A DNA stretch of 64,000 bases from Chloroflexota bacterium (lineage in GTDB: Bacteria > Chloroflexota > Anaerolineae > CG2-30-64-16), in the NCBI GenBank assembly GCA_026389845.1, contig JAPLHB010000152.1, positions 25,990 to 89,989 of the forward strand, given 5' to 3'. Of this stretch, positions 52,871 through 62,395 are shown in pieces (the first letter of the stretch is position 1; the number at the start of each line of letters is the position of its first letter). A model generated the notes under the pieces. It had not been told where the DNA came from. It did no database searches and saw only the letters and a program-made list of their open reading frames with translations. The translations under genes and the position numbers were made by a program.

Positions 52871-53998
52871 ATGATAAACAAGACCCGTGTCGGTGTGGTT
52901 TTTGGAGGGCGCTCCGGCGAGCACGAGGTTTCGCTCGTCTCAGCGCGTTCGATCATGTCGGCGCTGGATCCCAAAAAGTATGAGTCTGTGCCCATCGGCA
53001 TCACCCATTCCGGCCGCTGGCTGATGGACGGCGACCCGATGGCGGCCCTCTCGGCCGGCACGGCGGCGGCCGAAGATGCCGCGGCGTTGACTGTCGCCGG
53101 GCCGCCGGCCGGGGGCCGCGAGCTGGTGCCGGGGGCGACAGGGCAGGCGCTTCCGCCGCTGGACGTGATCTTCCCGGTGTTGCACGGCCCGTTCGGGGAA
53201 GATGGCACGCTCCAGGGCCTGCTAGAGCTGGCCGGCGCGCCCTACGTGGGCTGCGGCGTGCTGGCGAGCGCGCTGGGGATGGATAAAATCGCCTGCAAAG
53301 AGGTCTGGGCTGCCCACGGGCTGCCGATCGGCGCCTGGTGTGCGGCCAGGCGCAGGGAATGGGAAGCCGATCCCGACGCGGTCATCGCCGCGGTGGAAGC
53401 GGCGCTCCGCTACCCGGTGTTCGTCAAGCCGGCCAATCTCGGCTCCAGCATCGGCATCAGCAAGGCCAGGAACCGAGAGGAGCTGCGGCTGGCCCTGGCC
53501 GATGCGGCCCGCTACGACCGCCGGCTGCTGGTGGAGGAGGCCGTGCCGCAGGCGCGGGAGATCGAGTGCGCGATCCTGGGCAACGACGATCCCATTGCCT
53601 CTGTGCCCGGCGAGGTGGTGCCGAGCCACGAATTCTACGACTACGCGGCGAAGTACCTGGACGGTAATTCGCGACTGCTCATCCCAGCGCCGTTGCCCTC
53701 GGAGACGGCCGCCCGCGTGCGTGACCTGGCCGTGCGAGCCTTCAAGGCGCTCGATGGGGCCGGCCTGGCCCGCGTGGACTTTCTCATGGATGGCATCACG
53801 GGCAAAATGTACATCAACGAAGTCAACACGATGCCCGGCTTCACTACCATCAGCATGTATCCGAAGCTGTGGGAGGCGAGCGGCATCCCATACACCGAGT
53901 TGGTCGAGCGGCTGATTGACCTGGCCCTCGAACGCCACGCCGACCGCTCTCGCTCGATGACAACCTACAGCGGCGCCCTGAAACCGGGCCAGCCGTAA
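52871..53998 (+). CDS. ddl: D-alanine--D-alanine ligase
   Basis: The 375-residue ATP-grasp enzyme has [52 protein letters not shown] and [18 protein letters not shown]. It supplies the dipeptide that MurF uses. A gap of 42 bases precedes it. Confidence 0.97.
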   Translation: MINKTRVGVVFGGRSGEHEVSLVSARSIMSALDPKKYESVPIGITHSGRWLMDGDPMAALSAGTAAAEDAAALTVAGPPAGGRELVPGATGQALPPLDVIFPVLHGPFGEDGTLQGLLELAGAPYVGCGVLASALGMDKIACKEVWAAHGLPIGAWCAARRREWEADPDAVIAAVEAALRYPVFVKPANLGSSIGISKARNREELRLALADAARYDRRLLVEEAVPQAREIECAILGNDDPIASVPGEVVPSHEFYDYAAKYLDGNSRLLIPAPLPSETAARVRDLAVRAFKALDGAGLARVDFLMDGITGKMYINEVNTMPGFTTISMYPKLWEASGIPYTELVERLIDLALERHADRSRSMTTYSGALKPGQP

Positions 53999-54010
53999 GG
54001 TGACTATCGT

Positions 54011-54904
54011 ATGACGACCCGCCAGCGCAAGGCGTCCGCTAAACCGGAGCCGCCGCCCGCATCGCAGTCTTCCTGGCGTCAAACGCCGGTGAAGCCGCGC
54101 AGCCAGGCCAATCGCAACCAGGCGACGATGCACGATTCTGCGAATCGCGTGTCCTTTCCTGTCCACCGCCCGGACGAGACGCCCTCGCGCGGCCTCGCGC
54201 GGCGGTTGCCCAGATTCGGCGTGCGGTTGACGTGGCGGAGTGCGCTGGCCGCGGCGACCCTGGCGATCGTTGCCTGCGCGCTCGGTCAGGCCTGGCTCAA
54301 CGACGGGTTCCGCGTGCACGCGGCGCAAGTGCGCGGGGCCACGCGCATCGCTGCCGAAGAAATCTACCAGGCGAGCGCGGTGGATGGCCGGAGCATCTTC
54401 CAAATCCGGCCGGCCTCGGTCGCCGCAAAGGTAAACACGACGCCAGGAGTAGCCTCGTCTGTCGTTCACCTGCGCCTGCCCGCCGAGGTGATCATTGACG
54501 TGCGCGAGCACCAGCCCTGGATCGCCTGGAAGATCATCACCGATACGGTCTGGCTCGCCGCCGACGGGGTCACGCGCGTTCCCGTCGTCGGCCCACCGCC
54601 GGCCCTCACCCTGGTTGACGAGACCGGCTCAGCGACGGATGGGGTCGGCCAGTTGAAGCCCTACGTGTTCGCAAGCCTGAAAACGCTGAACGCCGTGCGC
54701 CCTGAGCTTGCCGAGATTCACTACGGCCGGTTGGAAGGGCTGTTCTACCGGGCAGCGGAGGGCTGGACGGTCTACCTGGGCGACACCGGCAAGATGGCGC
54801 CCAAGCTGGCGCTGTTGCAAGCCGTCCAGGACGCCCCGGCCATCCGCAACAAACGGCCGGAGATCATTGATCTGCGTTTTGATGGACGCGCGGAAATCAG
54901 GTAA
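54011..54904 (+). CDS. ftsQ: cell division protein FtsQ
   Basis: The 297-residue protein has a long basic cytoplasmic tail (about residues 1-75), one membrane helix (about 77-97) and an external POTRA domain (VHAAQVRGATRIAAEEIYQAS). The FtsQ beta domain follows. It scaffolds FtsL and FtsI in the divisome. Position between ddl and ftsA is standard. Confidence 0.9.
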   Translation: MTTRQRKASAKPEPPPASQSSWRQTPVKPRSQANRNQATMHDSANRVSFPVHRPDETPSRGLARRLPRFGVRLTWRSALAAATLAIVACALGQAWLNDGFRVHAAQVRGATRIAAEEIYQASAVDGRSIFQIRPASVAAKVNTTPGVASSVVHLRLPAEVIIDVREHQPWIAWKIITDTVWLAADGVTRVPVVGPPPALTLVDETGSATDGVGQLKPYVFASLKTLNAVRPELAEIHYGRLEGLFYRAAEGWTVYLGDTGKMAPKLALLQAVQDAPAIRNKRPEIIDLRFDGRAEIR

Positions 54905-54915
54905 GGTCTTCTCAC

Positions 54916-56196
54916 ATGAACATCCTAGGCCTGGCTAAACGTCCGCTTCAGCCCACGGGTGAAAATGGCGCTGCCGAAACGATCTGCGCGATTGACGTCG
55001 GCACGACCAAAATCTGCGCGCTGATCGGCGAACTGGATGAGGAGAACAGGCTGCACGTGATCGGGGCCGGGCGGGTCGCGGCGCGAGGGTTGCGCCGCGG
55101 TGTGGTAGTCAACACGACCGACGCGACCGCGTGCATCGCGCAAGCCGTGACCGAGGCCGAGGCGATGGCGAATCAGACCATCCAGACGGCCTATGTCGGC
55201 ATCGCCGGCAGCCACATCAGCGCGATCGGCAGCAAGGGCGCGGTGGCGGTGCGCGGACGCACCGTGAGCAAAGATGACACCCTGCGCGCCCTGGAGCAGG
55301 CCCGCAACATCGCCCTGCCGCACAACCGGGACATCATCCACGCCGTCGCGCGCAGCTACACGGTGGATGAACAGAAGAGCATCCAGGACCCGGTGGGGAT
55401 GTACGGCTATCGGCTGGAAGTCGAGGCCAGCATCGTCACCGGCGCGGCATCGGCCATCGCCAACCTGGTGCATTGCGTGACCGATAACGGCGTCGCCATC
55501 GAAGACCTGGTGCTGGAGCCGCTGGCCTCAGCCGAGGCGGTGCTGACGGACGATGAGCGCCAGCTCGGCGTGGCGCTGGTGGACGTAGGGGGCGGGACGA
55601 CCGACCTGGCGATCTACCTGGAAGCTGCGCCGTGGCACACGATGGTCATGGAGGTCGGCGGCGATCACTTCATTCGCGACGTGGCCTCTATCCTGCGGAT
55701 GCCCTATGGCAAGGCCGAGGCGCTGATCAAACAGTTCGGCCAGGTGCTGCCGGCGCGCGTGCCGGACGACGCGGAAGTACGCAGCGGCGCCTTCGGCCAG
55801 GAAGGCCAGCAGGTCGTCAACCGGCGTTTCCTGGCCGAAATCCTAAACGCCCGCGCCGAGGAAGTCATGGACATGGTGCAGCGCGAGGTCAAGCGGAGCG
55901 GTTACGATGGCCTGTTGCCGGCGGGCGTTGTGCTCACCGGCGGTGTGGCGCTGCTGCCCGGCCTGGCCGAGTTGAGTCAGCAACGGCTGCAATGGCCCGT
56001 GCGGGTGGGTCGGCCCGATGGGGTAGCCAGCTCGGTCATGGACCTGACCAGCCCGGAATACGCCACCGCGGTGGGGCTATTGTTGTGGGGGTTGAATCGG
56101 GGCACGGTCCAACGCGTGGCCGAGCCGCCAACTTCACAATTCCTCGACCGTGTGGTAAAATGGCTCAGAAATCTGTTACCCATTCCGGCTATGTAA
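54916..56196 (+). CDS. ftsA: cell division protein FtsA
   Basis: The 426-residue actin-like ATPase has [17 protein letters not shown] (phosphate 1), the SHUF-type 1C domain with [22 protein letters not shown] (phosphate 2) and [13 protein letters not shown] (adenosine). The C-terminus [14 protein letters not shown] is the amphipathic membrane-targeting helix. It tethers FtsZ to the membrane. Confidence 0.96.
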   Translation: MNILGLAKRPLQPTGENGAAETICAIDVGTTKICALIGELDEENRLHVIGAGRVAARGLRRGVVVNTTDATACIAQAVTEAEAMANQTIQTAYVGIAGSHISAIGSKGAVAVRGRTVSKDDTLRALEQARNIALPHNRDIIHAVARSYTVDEQKSIQDPVGMYGYRLEVEASIVTGAASAIANLVHCVTDNGVAIEDLVLEPLASAEAVLTDDERQLGVALVDVGGGTTDLAIYLEAAPWHTMVMEVGGDHFIRDVASILRMPYGKAEALIKQFGQVLPARVPDDAEVRSGAFGQEGQQVVNRRFLAEILNARAEEVMDMVQREVKRSGYDGLLPAGVVLTGGVALLPGLAELSQQRLQWPVRVGRPDGVASSVMDLTSPEYATAVGLLLWGLNRGTVQRVAEPPTSQFLDRVVKWLRNLLPIPAM

Positions 56197-56278
56197 TCAA
56201 CATCCTGGCGTCTCTCCGTCGCGGATCGTGACGCCGCAAAACGAGAGCAGCATCGCGCCAAAGAAAGGGAGCGGCCTG

Positions 56279-57361
56279 ATGAATCCGAAAGCACAGCAGA
56301 GCACCTACGTGGAAAACCCCGCCCAGATCAAGGTCCTGGGCATCGGCGGCGGCGGCTCCAACGCCGTGAACCGCATGATCGAGCAGGGCATCCAGGGCGT
56401 CGAGTTCATCGCCATCAACACGGACGCCCAAGCCCTGATGCTGTCGAACGCCCCGCAACGCCTGCGGATCGGGGAGAAGCTGACCAAGGGGCTTGGCTCC
56501 GGCGGGCAGCCGGACATCGGTGAGAAGGCCGCCGCGGAATCGGGCGAAGAGGTCAAGGCATTGCTCAAGGGCGCGGACATGATCTTCGTGACCTGCGGCA
56601 TGGGCGGCGGCACCGGCTCGGGCGCCGCGCCAGTCGTCGCCAAGGTCGCCAGGGATTCGGGCGCGCTCACCATTGGCGTCGTCACCAAGCCGTTCCTCTT
56701 CGAGGGCACGCGCCGGCGCCGGGTGGCCGAAGACGGCATCAACCACCTCAAAGAGAGCGTGGACACCCTGATCGTCATCCCCAACGACCGGCTGCTGCAG
56801 GTGGTAGACAAGAAGACGAGCATCCAGCAGGCGTTCCGCATGGCCGACGACGTGTTGCGCCAGGGCATCCAGGGCATCTCCGAGTTGATCACCATCCCTG
56901 GCCTGATCAACCTGGACTTCGCCGACGTGCGCACGGTGATGAAAGAAGGCGGCTCGGCCTTGATGGCAATCGGCCAGGCCAGCGGTGACAACCGCGCCCA
57001 ACAGGCGGCCGAGCAGGCCATCCACAGCGCACTGCTCGACGTGAGCATTGACGGCGCGCGCGGCATCCTGTTCAACGTCACCGGCGGCGCCGACCTGAGC
57101 CTGTACGAGGTCAACGAAGCCGCGGAAATCATCCGCCGCACCGCCGACCCGGACGCCAACATCATCTTCGGCGCGGTGATTGACCCGGACATGAAGGATA
57201 GCATCCGCATCACCGTCATCGCCACGGGCTTCGACGTCGCCAAAGAACAGCGGCTGCCAGCCGACGAACAATCCAAGATTCTCCCATACCCACAGCCGCG
57301 CAGCATCAACCGGGAGGATCTGGACATTCCACCCTTCCTGCGGAAGGCCGCGCGGCAGTAA
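56279..57361 (+). CDS. ftsZ: cell division protein FtsZ
   Basis: The ATG at 56279 has GGGAG upstream and gives 360 residues; a GTG at 56228 is an alternative. [25 protein letters not shown] and the T7 loop [13 protein letters not shown] form the GTPase site shared between subunits. The C-terminal linker is short and the tail [11 protein letters not shown] matches the FtsA-binding peptide. It is the last dcw gene. Confidence 0.97.
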   Translation: MNPKAQQSTYVENPAQIKVLGIGGGGSNAVNRMIEQGIQGVEFIAINTDAQALMLSNAPQRLRIGEKLTKGLGSGGQPDIGEKAAAESGEEVKALLKGADMIFVTCGMGGGTGSGAAPVVAKVARDSGALTIGVVTKPFLFEGTRRRRVAEDGINHLKESVDTLIVIPNDRLLQVVDKKTSIQQAFRMADDVLRQGIQGISELITIPGLINLDFADVRTVMKEGGSALMAIGQASGDNRAQQAAEQAIHSALLDVSIDGARGILFNVTGGADLSLYEVNEAAEIIRRTADPDANIIFGAVIDPDMKDSIRITVIATGFDVAKEQRLPADEQSKILPYPQPRSINREDLDIPPFLRKAARQ

Positions 57362-57364
57362 CGT

Positions 57365-57450
57365 CGCGTGCAGCGTGATGCGTGCTGCGTGACACGTGGG
57401 GCGTGAGATCGTGCGGCGCGTCTTCACGTAGCACGTATCACGCATCACAA
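57365..57450. repeat. CACGTATCACG-family palindromic repeat
   Basis: GCGTGATGCGTGCTGCGTG words are answered by CACGTAGCACGTATCACGC. It follows the ftsZ stop and may terminate the dcw transcript. Confidence 0.65.
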
Positions 57451-57495
57451 CTGGGTTCCCCCCGCCCAGACCAGGACATAACTCAACCTTAAAGT

Positions 57496-57539
57496 TAGGG
57501 ATTCACAGCCGATTCTGCCGCCCCGGCTGTGAATCCCTA
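57496..57539. other. perfect 16-base hairpin before nrdR
   Basis: TAGGGATTCACAGCCG (57496-57511) pairs perfectly with CGGCTGTGAATCCCTA (57524-57539) around a 12-base loop. No T run follows on either strand, so it is not a clear intrinsic terminator. It abuts the candidate nrdR promoter. Confidence 0.6.
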
Positions 57540-57610
57540 TGGTATACTGCCATCATCTGCCACCACAAGATGTGGGGTCTTCGCCAGTTACACATACTAC
57601 ATATTGTAGT
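57540..57610 (+). promoter_or_regulatory. nrdR-nrdJ promoter with paired NrdR boxes
   Basis: TGGTATACT (57540-57548) is an extended -10. Downstream are two palindromes, CCACAAGATGTGG (57563-57575) and ACTACATATTGTAGT (57596-57610), with centres 34 bases apart. Paired 16-base AT-centred palindromes about three turns apart are the known NrdR operator layout. It fits repression of both genes. The rest of the gap to 57735 shows no clear element. Confidence 0.55.
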
Positions 57611-57735
57611 CCAGGTTACAGAGAAGCTCTGCCAGCCCACCGGCGCCAGTCTGACACCGTCTCTCATCGCCGACCCACAGGTGTGCGGTCCTGGGGTGAG
57701 CTGTCGCCTACGCCCAGAAGCAGAAAGGTACCATT

Positions 57736-58185
57736 ATGCAGTGCCCTTATTGCAATCAAGGCGATTCTCGCGTGGTAGACACCCGCGCCACCGGTGACGG
57801 CATCCGCCGTCGCCGCGAGTGTCTTGCCTGCCATAAGCGCTTCACCACCTACGAACAAATCTCGGAAGCGCTGCTGATTGTCAAGCGCGACGGCCGGCGC
57901 GAGCCGTTCGACCGCTTCAAGCTGCTCCAGGGCATCCGCATCGCCTGCGCCAAGCGTCCTATCGCCACGGCCGACATCGAGCGGGTTGTCAGCCAAATCG
58001 AGGAGCATCTGTTCGGCCTGGGCAAGGCCGAAGTCCGCAGCGAAGCCATCGGCCAGATGATCCTGGAGAAATTGAAGGATCTGGACCCGCTGGCGTACAT
58101 CCGCTACGCCATCGTTTATATGGAGATGGAAGACGTGGCAGCGTTGCAGAAGGAATTGGATCGGTTGATGGCGGAACGAAAGTGA
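57736..58185 (+). CDS. nrdR: transcriptional repressor NrdR
   Basis: The 149-residue protein has the zinc ribbon (Cys3, Cys6, Cys29, Cys32) and an ATP-cone from about residue 49 (VKRDGRREPFDRFKLLQGI), ending near RYAIVYMEMEDV. It senses ATP/dATP and represses ribonucleotide reductase genes. It lies directly before nrdJ. Confidence 0.97.
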   Translation: MQCPYCNQGDSRVVDTRATGDGIRRRRECLACHKRFTTYEQISEALLIVKRDGRREPFDRFKLLQGIRIACAKRPIATADIERVVSQIEEHLFGLGKAEVRSEAIGQMILEKLKDLDPLAYIRYAIVYMEMEDVAALQKELDRLMAERK

Positions 58186-58187
58186 CT

Positions 58188-58241
58188 TGATTGCAGATTT
58201 GCAGATTTGCTGATTCGCAGATTTGCTGATTCGCTGATTCG
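58188..58241. repeat. GCAGATTTGCTGATTC tandem repeat
   Basis: Near-tandem GCAGATTTGCTGATTCGC units lie between nrdR and the nrdJ ribosome-binding site. Confidence 0.65.
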
Positions 58242-58257
58242 TTTGGAGGACTGTCCC

Positions 58258-60771
58258 GTGTCTGGAGTAAATCTCAAACCCTTCGCGCCGGCCATCGTCC
58301 CGCCGGCCGCGATTGATCTCGCTGAGAACAGCCGGCAGGTGCTGCAAAAGCGCTACCTGCGCCGGGGGCTGGACGGCAAGCCGGCCGAGACCATCGAAGG
58401 CATGTTCCGCCGCGTGGCGCACACCATCGCCAAGCCGGACGCCGGCCACGGCTATGACGCGACCACGACCGAGGAGAGCTTCTACGGCCTGCTCACCGAC
58501 CTGCGCTTCTTCCCGAATTCGCCCACCTTTACCGGGGCCGGCACGCCACTGGGGCAACTGGCCGCGTGTTTCGTCCTCCCGATCTCCGATGATCTCGGCA
58601 AAAGGCCCGATGGCATCTTCCAGACCTTGCGCGACGCGGCGCTCATCCAGCAGACCGGCGGCGGCAACGGCTTTTCTTTCTCCCGGCTGCGCCCCAAGTC
58701 CGACAGCGTCGCCACCAGCGCGGGCGTGGCGAGCGGGCCGGTCGGATTTCTGCGCGTGTATGATACGGCATTCGGGGAGGTGGCCCAGGGCGGGACGCGA
58801 CGTGGGGCCAACATGGCCGTGCTACGCGTGGATCACCCGGACATCGAGGAGTTCGTCACCTGCAAGGCCACGGAGGGCCAGATCAGCAACTTCAACATCT
58901 CGGTGGGCATCACCGATGCGTTCATGGCTGCCGTGGAAAGCGATGCGGACTTTCCCCTGGTCAACCCGCGCGATGGCAAGGTCTGGCGCACAGTGCGGGC
59001 GCGCGATCTGTTCGACAAGATCGTGACCTTCGCCCATCACAACGGCGAGCCGGGCGCGCTCTTCCTGGACGCGGCGAACCGGGGCAATCCTGTGCCGCAC
59101 CTATACCCGCTGGAGGCTACCAATCCCTGCGGTGAGCAATTCTTAGGCCCATACGAGAACTGCTGCCTCGGCTCGATCAACCTGGCGCAGCACATCACCG
59201 CGGCGGGCGGTGTGGATTGGGAGAAGTTGCAGATCAGCACGGTCGTCTCCACCCGTTTCCTGGACAACGTGGTGGACGCCAACAAGTACGTGCCGGCCGT
59301 GCCGCAACTCCGCGAGGCGGCGCTGCGCGCCCGGCGGATCGGGCTGGGGATCATGGGCCTGGGCGACCTGATGTATGCGCTGGGCGTGCGCTACGGCTCT
59401 GCGGAGGGGCAGGAGTTCGCCGGCCAGGTCATGGAGTTCGTGCGCTATCATTGCATGGCGACCAGCATCGAGCTGGCGGCCGAACGCGGCCCCTTCCCAG
59501 CCATCACCGGCAGCATCTACGATCCCGCGGCGCTAAAATGGACGCCCCCCACGCCGCTGACCCCCTACACCCACGATTGGAACCGGCCCATGCTGGACTG
59601 GCGCGCCATCGTTGACGGCATCGAGGCGCACGGCATCCGCAACGCGGCGCAGACGACCGTCGCGCCGACCGGAACTATCGGCACGGTGGCCGGCTGCGAG
59701 GGTTACGGCTGTGAGCCGGTCTTCGCCCTGGCCTACACCCGCACGGTGAAGGATAATGGCCACGATCTAAAGCTGACCTACACCAGCCCCCAGTTCGCGG
59801 CCGCACTCGCCCGCGCCGGGCTAGACCAGGCCACCCGCGACCGGATCAGCGCGCTGGTGAGCGCGACCGGCAGTTGCCAGGACATGGTCGAAGTGCCCGA
59901 AGCGCTCCGCCGCGTCTTCGTCGTGTCGTCCGACATCACCGCCGAGGAGCACGTGCGGATGCAGGCGGCGATTCAGGCGTTCGTGGACAATTCCATCTCC
60001 AAGACCATTAACTTCCCCGCTGCCGCCACCGTGCAAGACGTGAAAGACGCCTATCAACTCGCCTGGCGCGTGGGCTGCAAGGGGTTGACCGTCTACGTCA
60101 CCGGCAGCCGGCAGGAGGTTGTGCTGGAGACGAAGGCGACCGCGGAGCGGGGGAGCGAGAGAGCAGGGGAGCAGAGGAGCAAAGGAGAGCCTGCCCCCTT
60201 GCCCCCAAACCCCCCTGCCCCCTCGCCCGTGCTGCACGCGGCCAAGCGTCCGCGGCCCAGCGCGTTGCAGGGCGTGACCTACCGCAAAGAGACGCCGCTG
60301 GGCACGGCGTACATCACGGTGAACGTCAACGGCGGCAACCAGCCGTTCGAGGTCTTCCTGAACGTGGGCAAGGCCGGCAGCGACGTGGCCGCGGTCTCCG
60401 AAGCAGTGGGCCGGCTGATCTCGCTGATGCTGCGGCTGCCCTCGTCACTCGATGCCAACGAGCGGCTCGAACAGGTGATTGACCAACTCGCGGGCATCGG
60501 CGGCGGCCGATCGCTGGGCTTCGGCGCTAACCGCGTGCGCTCGCTGCCCGATGCCATCGCCCAGGTGTTGCGCGAACACCTCAACGGCGGCCTCAAAAAC
60601 GAGGAGAGCGAAGACGACGAGACGGAATCCGACTCGCCAGCCCCCGGCCAGCTCCCCCTCCCCATCGCCGACCGCCCCATCGGCGACCTGTGCCCCGACT
60701 GCGGGCAGGCGGCGTTTATCGCGACCGAGGGCTGCCGGAAGTGCTATGCCTGCGGGTATAGTGAGTGTTGA
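58258..60771 (+). CDS. nrdJ: adenosylcobalamin-dependent (class II) ribonucleotide reductase NrdJ (GTG start)
   Basis: The GTG at 58258 has TTGGAGGA upstream and gives 837 residues. Cys104 (LAACFVLP) and Cys302 or Cys303 (ENCCLGS) fit the redox pair, and Cys291 in NPCGEQ is the thiyl-radical site. [10 protein letters not shown] is a substrate-phosphate block. The C-terminus CPDCG...CRKCYACG is a cysteine tail. A repeat-derived segment (residues about 629-658) lies before the C-terminal TSCPID-like region. It makes deoxyribonucleotides and needs vitamin B12. Confidence 0.96.
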   Translation: MSGVNLKPFAPAIVPPAAIDLAENSRQVLQKRYLRRGLDGKPAETIEGMFRRVAHTIAKPDAGHGYDATTTEESFYGLLTDLRFFPNSPTFTGAGTPLGQLAACFVLPISDDLGKRPDGIFQTLRDAALIQQTGGGNGFSFSRLRPKSDSVATSAGVASGPVGFLRVYDTAFGEVAQGGTRRGANMAVLRVDHPDIEEFVTCKATEGQISNFNISVGITDAFMAAVESDADFPLVNPRDGKVWRTVRARDLFDKIVTFAHHNGEPGALFLDAANRGNPVPHLYPLEATNPCGEQFLGPYENCCLGSINLAQHITAAGGVDWEKLQISTVVSTRFLDNVVDANKYVPAVPQLREAALRARRIGLGIMGLGDLMYALGVRYGSAEGQEFAGQVMEFVRYHCMATSIELAAERGPFPAITGSIYDPAALKWTPPTPLTPYTHDWNRPMLDWRAIVDGIEAHGIRNAAQTTVAPTGTIGTVAGCEGYGCEPVFALAYTRTVKDNGHDLKLTYTSPQFAAALARAGLDQATRDRISALVSATGSCQDMVEVPEALRRVFVVSSDITAEEHVRMQAAIQAFVDNSISKTINFPAAATVQDVKDAYQLAWRVGCKGLTVYVTGSRQEVVLETKATAERGSERAGEQRSKGEPAPLPPNPPAPSPVLHAAKRPRPSALQGVTYRKETPLGTAYITVNVNGGNQPFEVFLNVGKAGSDVAAVSEAVGRLISLMLRLPSSLDANERLEQVIDQLAGIGGGRSLGFGANRVRSLPDAIAQVLREHLNGGLKNEESEDDETESDSPAPGQLPLPIADRPIGDLCPDCGQAAFIATEGCRKCYACGYSEC
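60143..60229. repeat. GGAGCA/TGCCCCC inverted repeat inside nrdJ
   Basis: GGGGGAGCGAGAGAGCAGGG words are answered by TGCCCCCTTGCCCCC words. The element encodes a low-complexity linker rich in Arg, Glu and then Pro. Confidence 0.7.
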
Positions 60772-60780
60772 CGGGATGAG

Positions 60781-60882
60781 ATGAGCAAGCAAAAGATTCC
60801 ACCGTTTACATCCGAAGATGAGGAGCGGGCATTCTGGGCCACCCATGAGACAGCGGACTACTTTGATTGCACTAAAGCCTAA
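60781..60882 (+). pseudogene. truncated CopG-type antitoxin remnant
   Basis: The 33-codon frame reads KIPPFTSEDEERAFWATHE and then DYFDCTKA before a stop. This is the usual start of CopG-like type II antitoxins (PxFxSEDEERxFWATHxSxDY), which normally continue into a ribbon-helix-helix domain. That domain and any toxin are missing, so this is probably a decayed fragment. Confidence 0.6.
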
Positions 60883-60918
60883 CCGACGCTGATGCCCAAT
60901 CTGCACAAGGAGCCACCC

Positions 60919-61440
60919 ATGCCCCAACCATCCACTGAAACCGTCCCGCAGAAGCTCCGCCCGGTCTACGACGAGATCGTCGGCCTGACCGATGCCTTTT
61001 GCCGCGCCCATTTGAACGATGAGTATGCTGGTGTGTGCCGCGCGTTGGCGGCCAAGCTCGGCCGCAAGCGCCCCTCGCCGCTGGAAAGCGGCCGCGCCAA
61101 CACCTGGGCCGCGGCCATCACCTATACTGTCGGCCGCGTCAACTTCCTCTTCGACAAGAGCCAGACGCCGCACATGCGCGCCGAGGAGCTTTCCAAGCAG
61201 TTCGGCCTCAGCCAAAGCACGGTGAGCAACAAGGCCAAACAGATCATGGACCTGCTCAACATCGGCGTGCTGGACCCGAACTGGACCTTGCCCAGCCGCA
61301 TGGAACACAACCCAATGGCCTGGATGATCTCGCTCAATGGCTTCATCATGGACGCGCGCTCCGCGTCGCGCGAAATCCAGGAGGAAGCCTTCCGGCGGGG
61401 ACTGATCCCCTACCTGCCGAACGCGCAGGGCGCGGGCTGA
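60919..61440 (+). CDS. DUF6398-like protein
   Basis: The ATG at 60919 has AAGGAG 6 bases upstream and gives 173 residues. LRPVYDEIVGLTDAFC, KRPSPLESGRANTWAAAI and FGLSQSTVSNKAKQIMDLL match the DUF6398 pattern. The last block looks like a helix-turn-helix, so DNA binding is possible. Function unknown. It follows the antitoxin remnant. Confidence 0.75.
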   Translation: MPQPSTETVPQKLRPVYDEIVGLTDAFCRAHLNDEYAGVCRALAAKLGRKRPSPLESGRANTWAAAITYTVGRVNFLFDKSQTPHMRAEELSKQFGLSQSTVSNKAKQIMDLLNIGVLDPNWTLPSRMEHNPMAWMISLNGFIMDARSASREIQEEAFRRGLIPYLPNAQGAG

Positions 61441-61549
61441 GACAGGAGATTCTTCGCTGGCGTCACGCTGTCGCGAGAGATCAGGGACAGACCCGCTCAG
61501 AATGACGCGCGGTCGGTTGCGAATTCTGCGCCGGAGGGTAAGCGTGACA

Positions 61550-61604
61550 TGCCCCTCGTCACCCAGTCACCGTGTCACCCCATCACCCTGTCACCCTGCC
61601 ACAC
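61550..61604. repeat. GTCACC tandem repeat
   Basis: GTCACCCAGTCACCGTGTCACC-type units run in tandem without an inverted partner. They lie in the 61441-61650 gap, which also has CAGAATGACGCG-type words near 61500. Confidence 0.55.
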
Positions 61605-61633
61605 CCGCCCGTTTCGCGCCCTTCCCCTGTCTG

Positions 61634-61642
61634 TGCTATAAT
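61634..61642 (+). promoter_or_regulatory. extended -10 promoter of the YdcF-like gene
   Basis: TGCTATAAT is a perfect extended -10. The transcription start would fall at about 61649, next to the GTG start at 61651, so the mRNA may be leaderless. No good -35 is present. Confidence 0.5.
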
Positions 61643-61650
61643 CTCCCCTC

Positions 61651-62307
61651 GTGAAACGCGCTTTGCGACTCATCCTGCGCGGCCTGGGCCTCGTGCTCCT
61701 GGTCGCGTTGCTCACCTTCGCCATCCTCGCCTGGCAGATTGACCAGTTGGGCCGGCGCGATGATGCGCGCCCGGCCGACACCATCGTGGTGCTCGGCGCC
61801 CGGGTGAATGCCGACGGGCAGCCCGGCTCGGACCTGACCAGCCGCACCTATCACGCCGTTGACCTGTGGCAGGCCGGCCTGGCGCCGAATATCATCTGCA
61901 CCGGCGGATTTCACGATGAGCCGCTCTCCGCTGCGGCGGTGTGCAAGCGGTTTGCCGTGCGACTTGGGGTTCCGGCCGGTCAGGTTTGGCTGGCTGATGG
62001 GACGAGCGATACCGTGGGGGACGCGCAGGCGACCGCAGCGGTGATGGCCGGCCACGGCTGGCGCACGGCGATCCTGGTCAGCCACCCGTTGCACCTCTAC
62101 CGGGCGCGCTGGCTCTTCCGCCGCGCCGGAGTCGAGGCCGTCACCAGCCCCACCACCACCGACACGAGCCGCATCCACCCCTTGCTCCGGCTCTGGTACG
62201 CCACCCGTGAAGCCGGCGCGATCGCCATCACCGCGATGGACGGTTGGGGCTGGTTCCCGCCGGCGTGGAAGGCACGGTTACAGACGTGGAGCTATGGGTT
62301 GCCGTAG
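61651..62307 (+). CDS. YdcF/ElyC/SanA-family membrane protein
   Basis: The 218-residue protein has one N-terminal membrane helix (about residues 8-28) and a DUF218 domain: TIVVLGARVNADGQPG, IICTGG, DGTSDTVGDAQ and SHPLHLYRARWLF. The family acts in envelope carbon-lipid metabolism in some bacteria; the substrate here is unknown. The GTG start was chosen because the membrane helix follows at once. Confidence 0.8.
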   Translation: MKRALRLILRGLGLVLLVALLTFAILAWQIDQLGRRDDARPADTIVVLGARVNADGQPGSDLTSRTYHAVDLWQAGLAPNIICTGGFHDEPLSAAAVCKRFAVRLGVPAGQVWLADGTSDTVGDAQATAAVMAGHGWRTAILVSHPLHLYRARWLFRRAGVEAVTSPTTTDTSRIHPLLRLWYATREAGAIAITAMDGWGWFPPAWKARLQTWSYGLP

Positions 62308-62394
62308 ACTGGAAGCTGGAAGCTGGAAGCTGGAAACTGGAAGCTGGGAACGGGATACTGATCGCCAGCTTCGAGTATCCAGCTTCGAGTATCA
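62307..62394. repeat. CTGGAAG-family palindromic repeat
   Basis: Five CTGGAAG units (62308-62345) are answered by CAGCTTCGAGTATCCAGC. It lies between the YdcF-like gene and the radical SAM gene and ends 2 bases before the ATG. Confidence 0.7.
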
Positions 62395-62395
62395 A

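Noticed and set aside
57590..57735. Cobalamin riboswitch before nrdR-nrdJ
   Set aside because: A B12 enzyme makes it plausible and GCCAGTCTGACACC slightly resembles a B12 box, but the other conserved boxes are not present.
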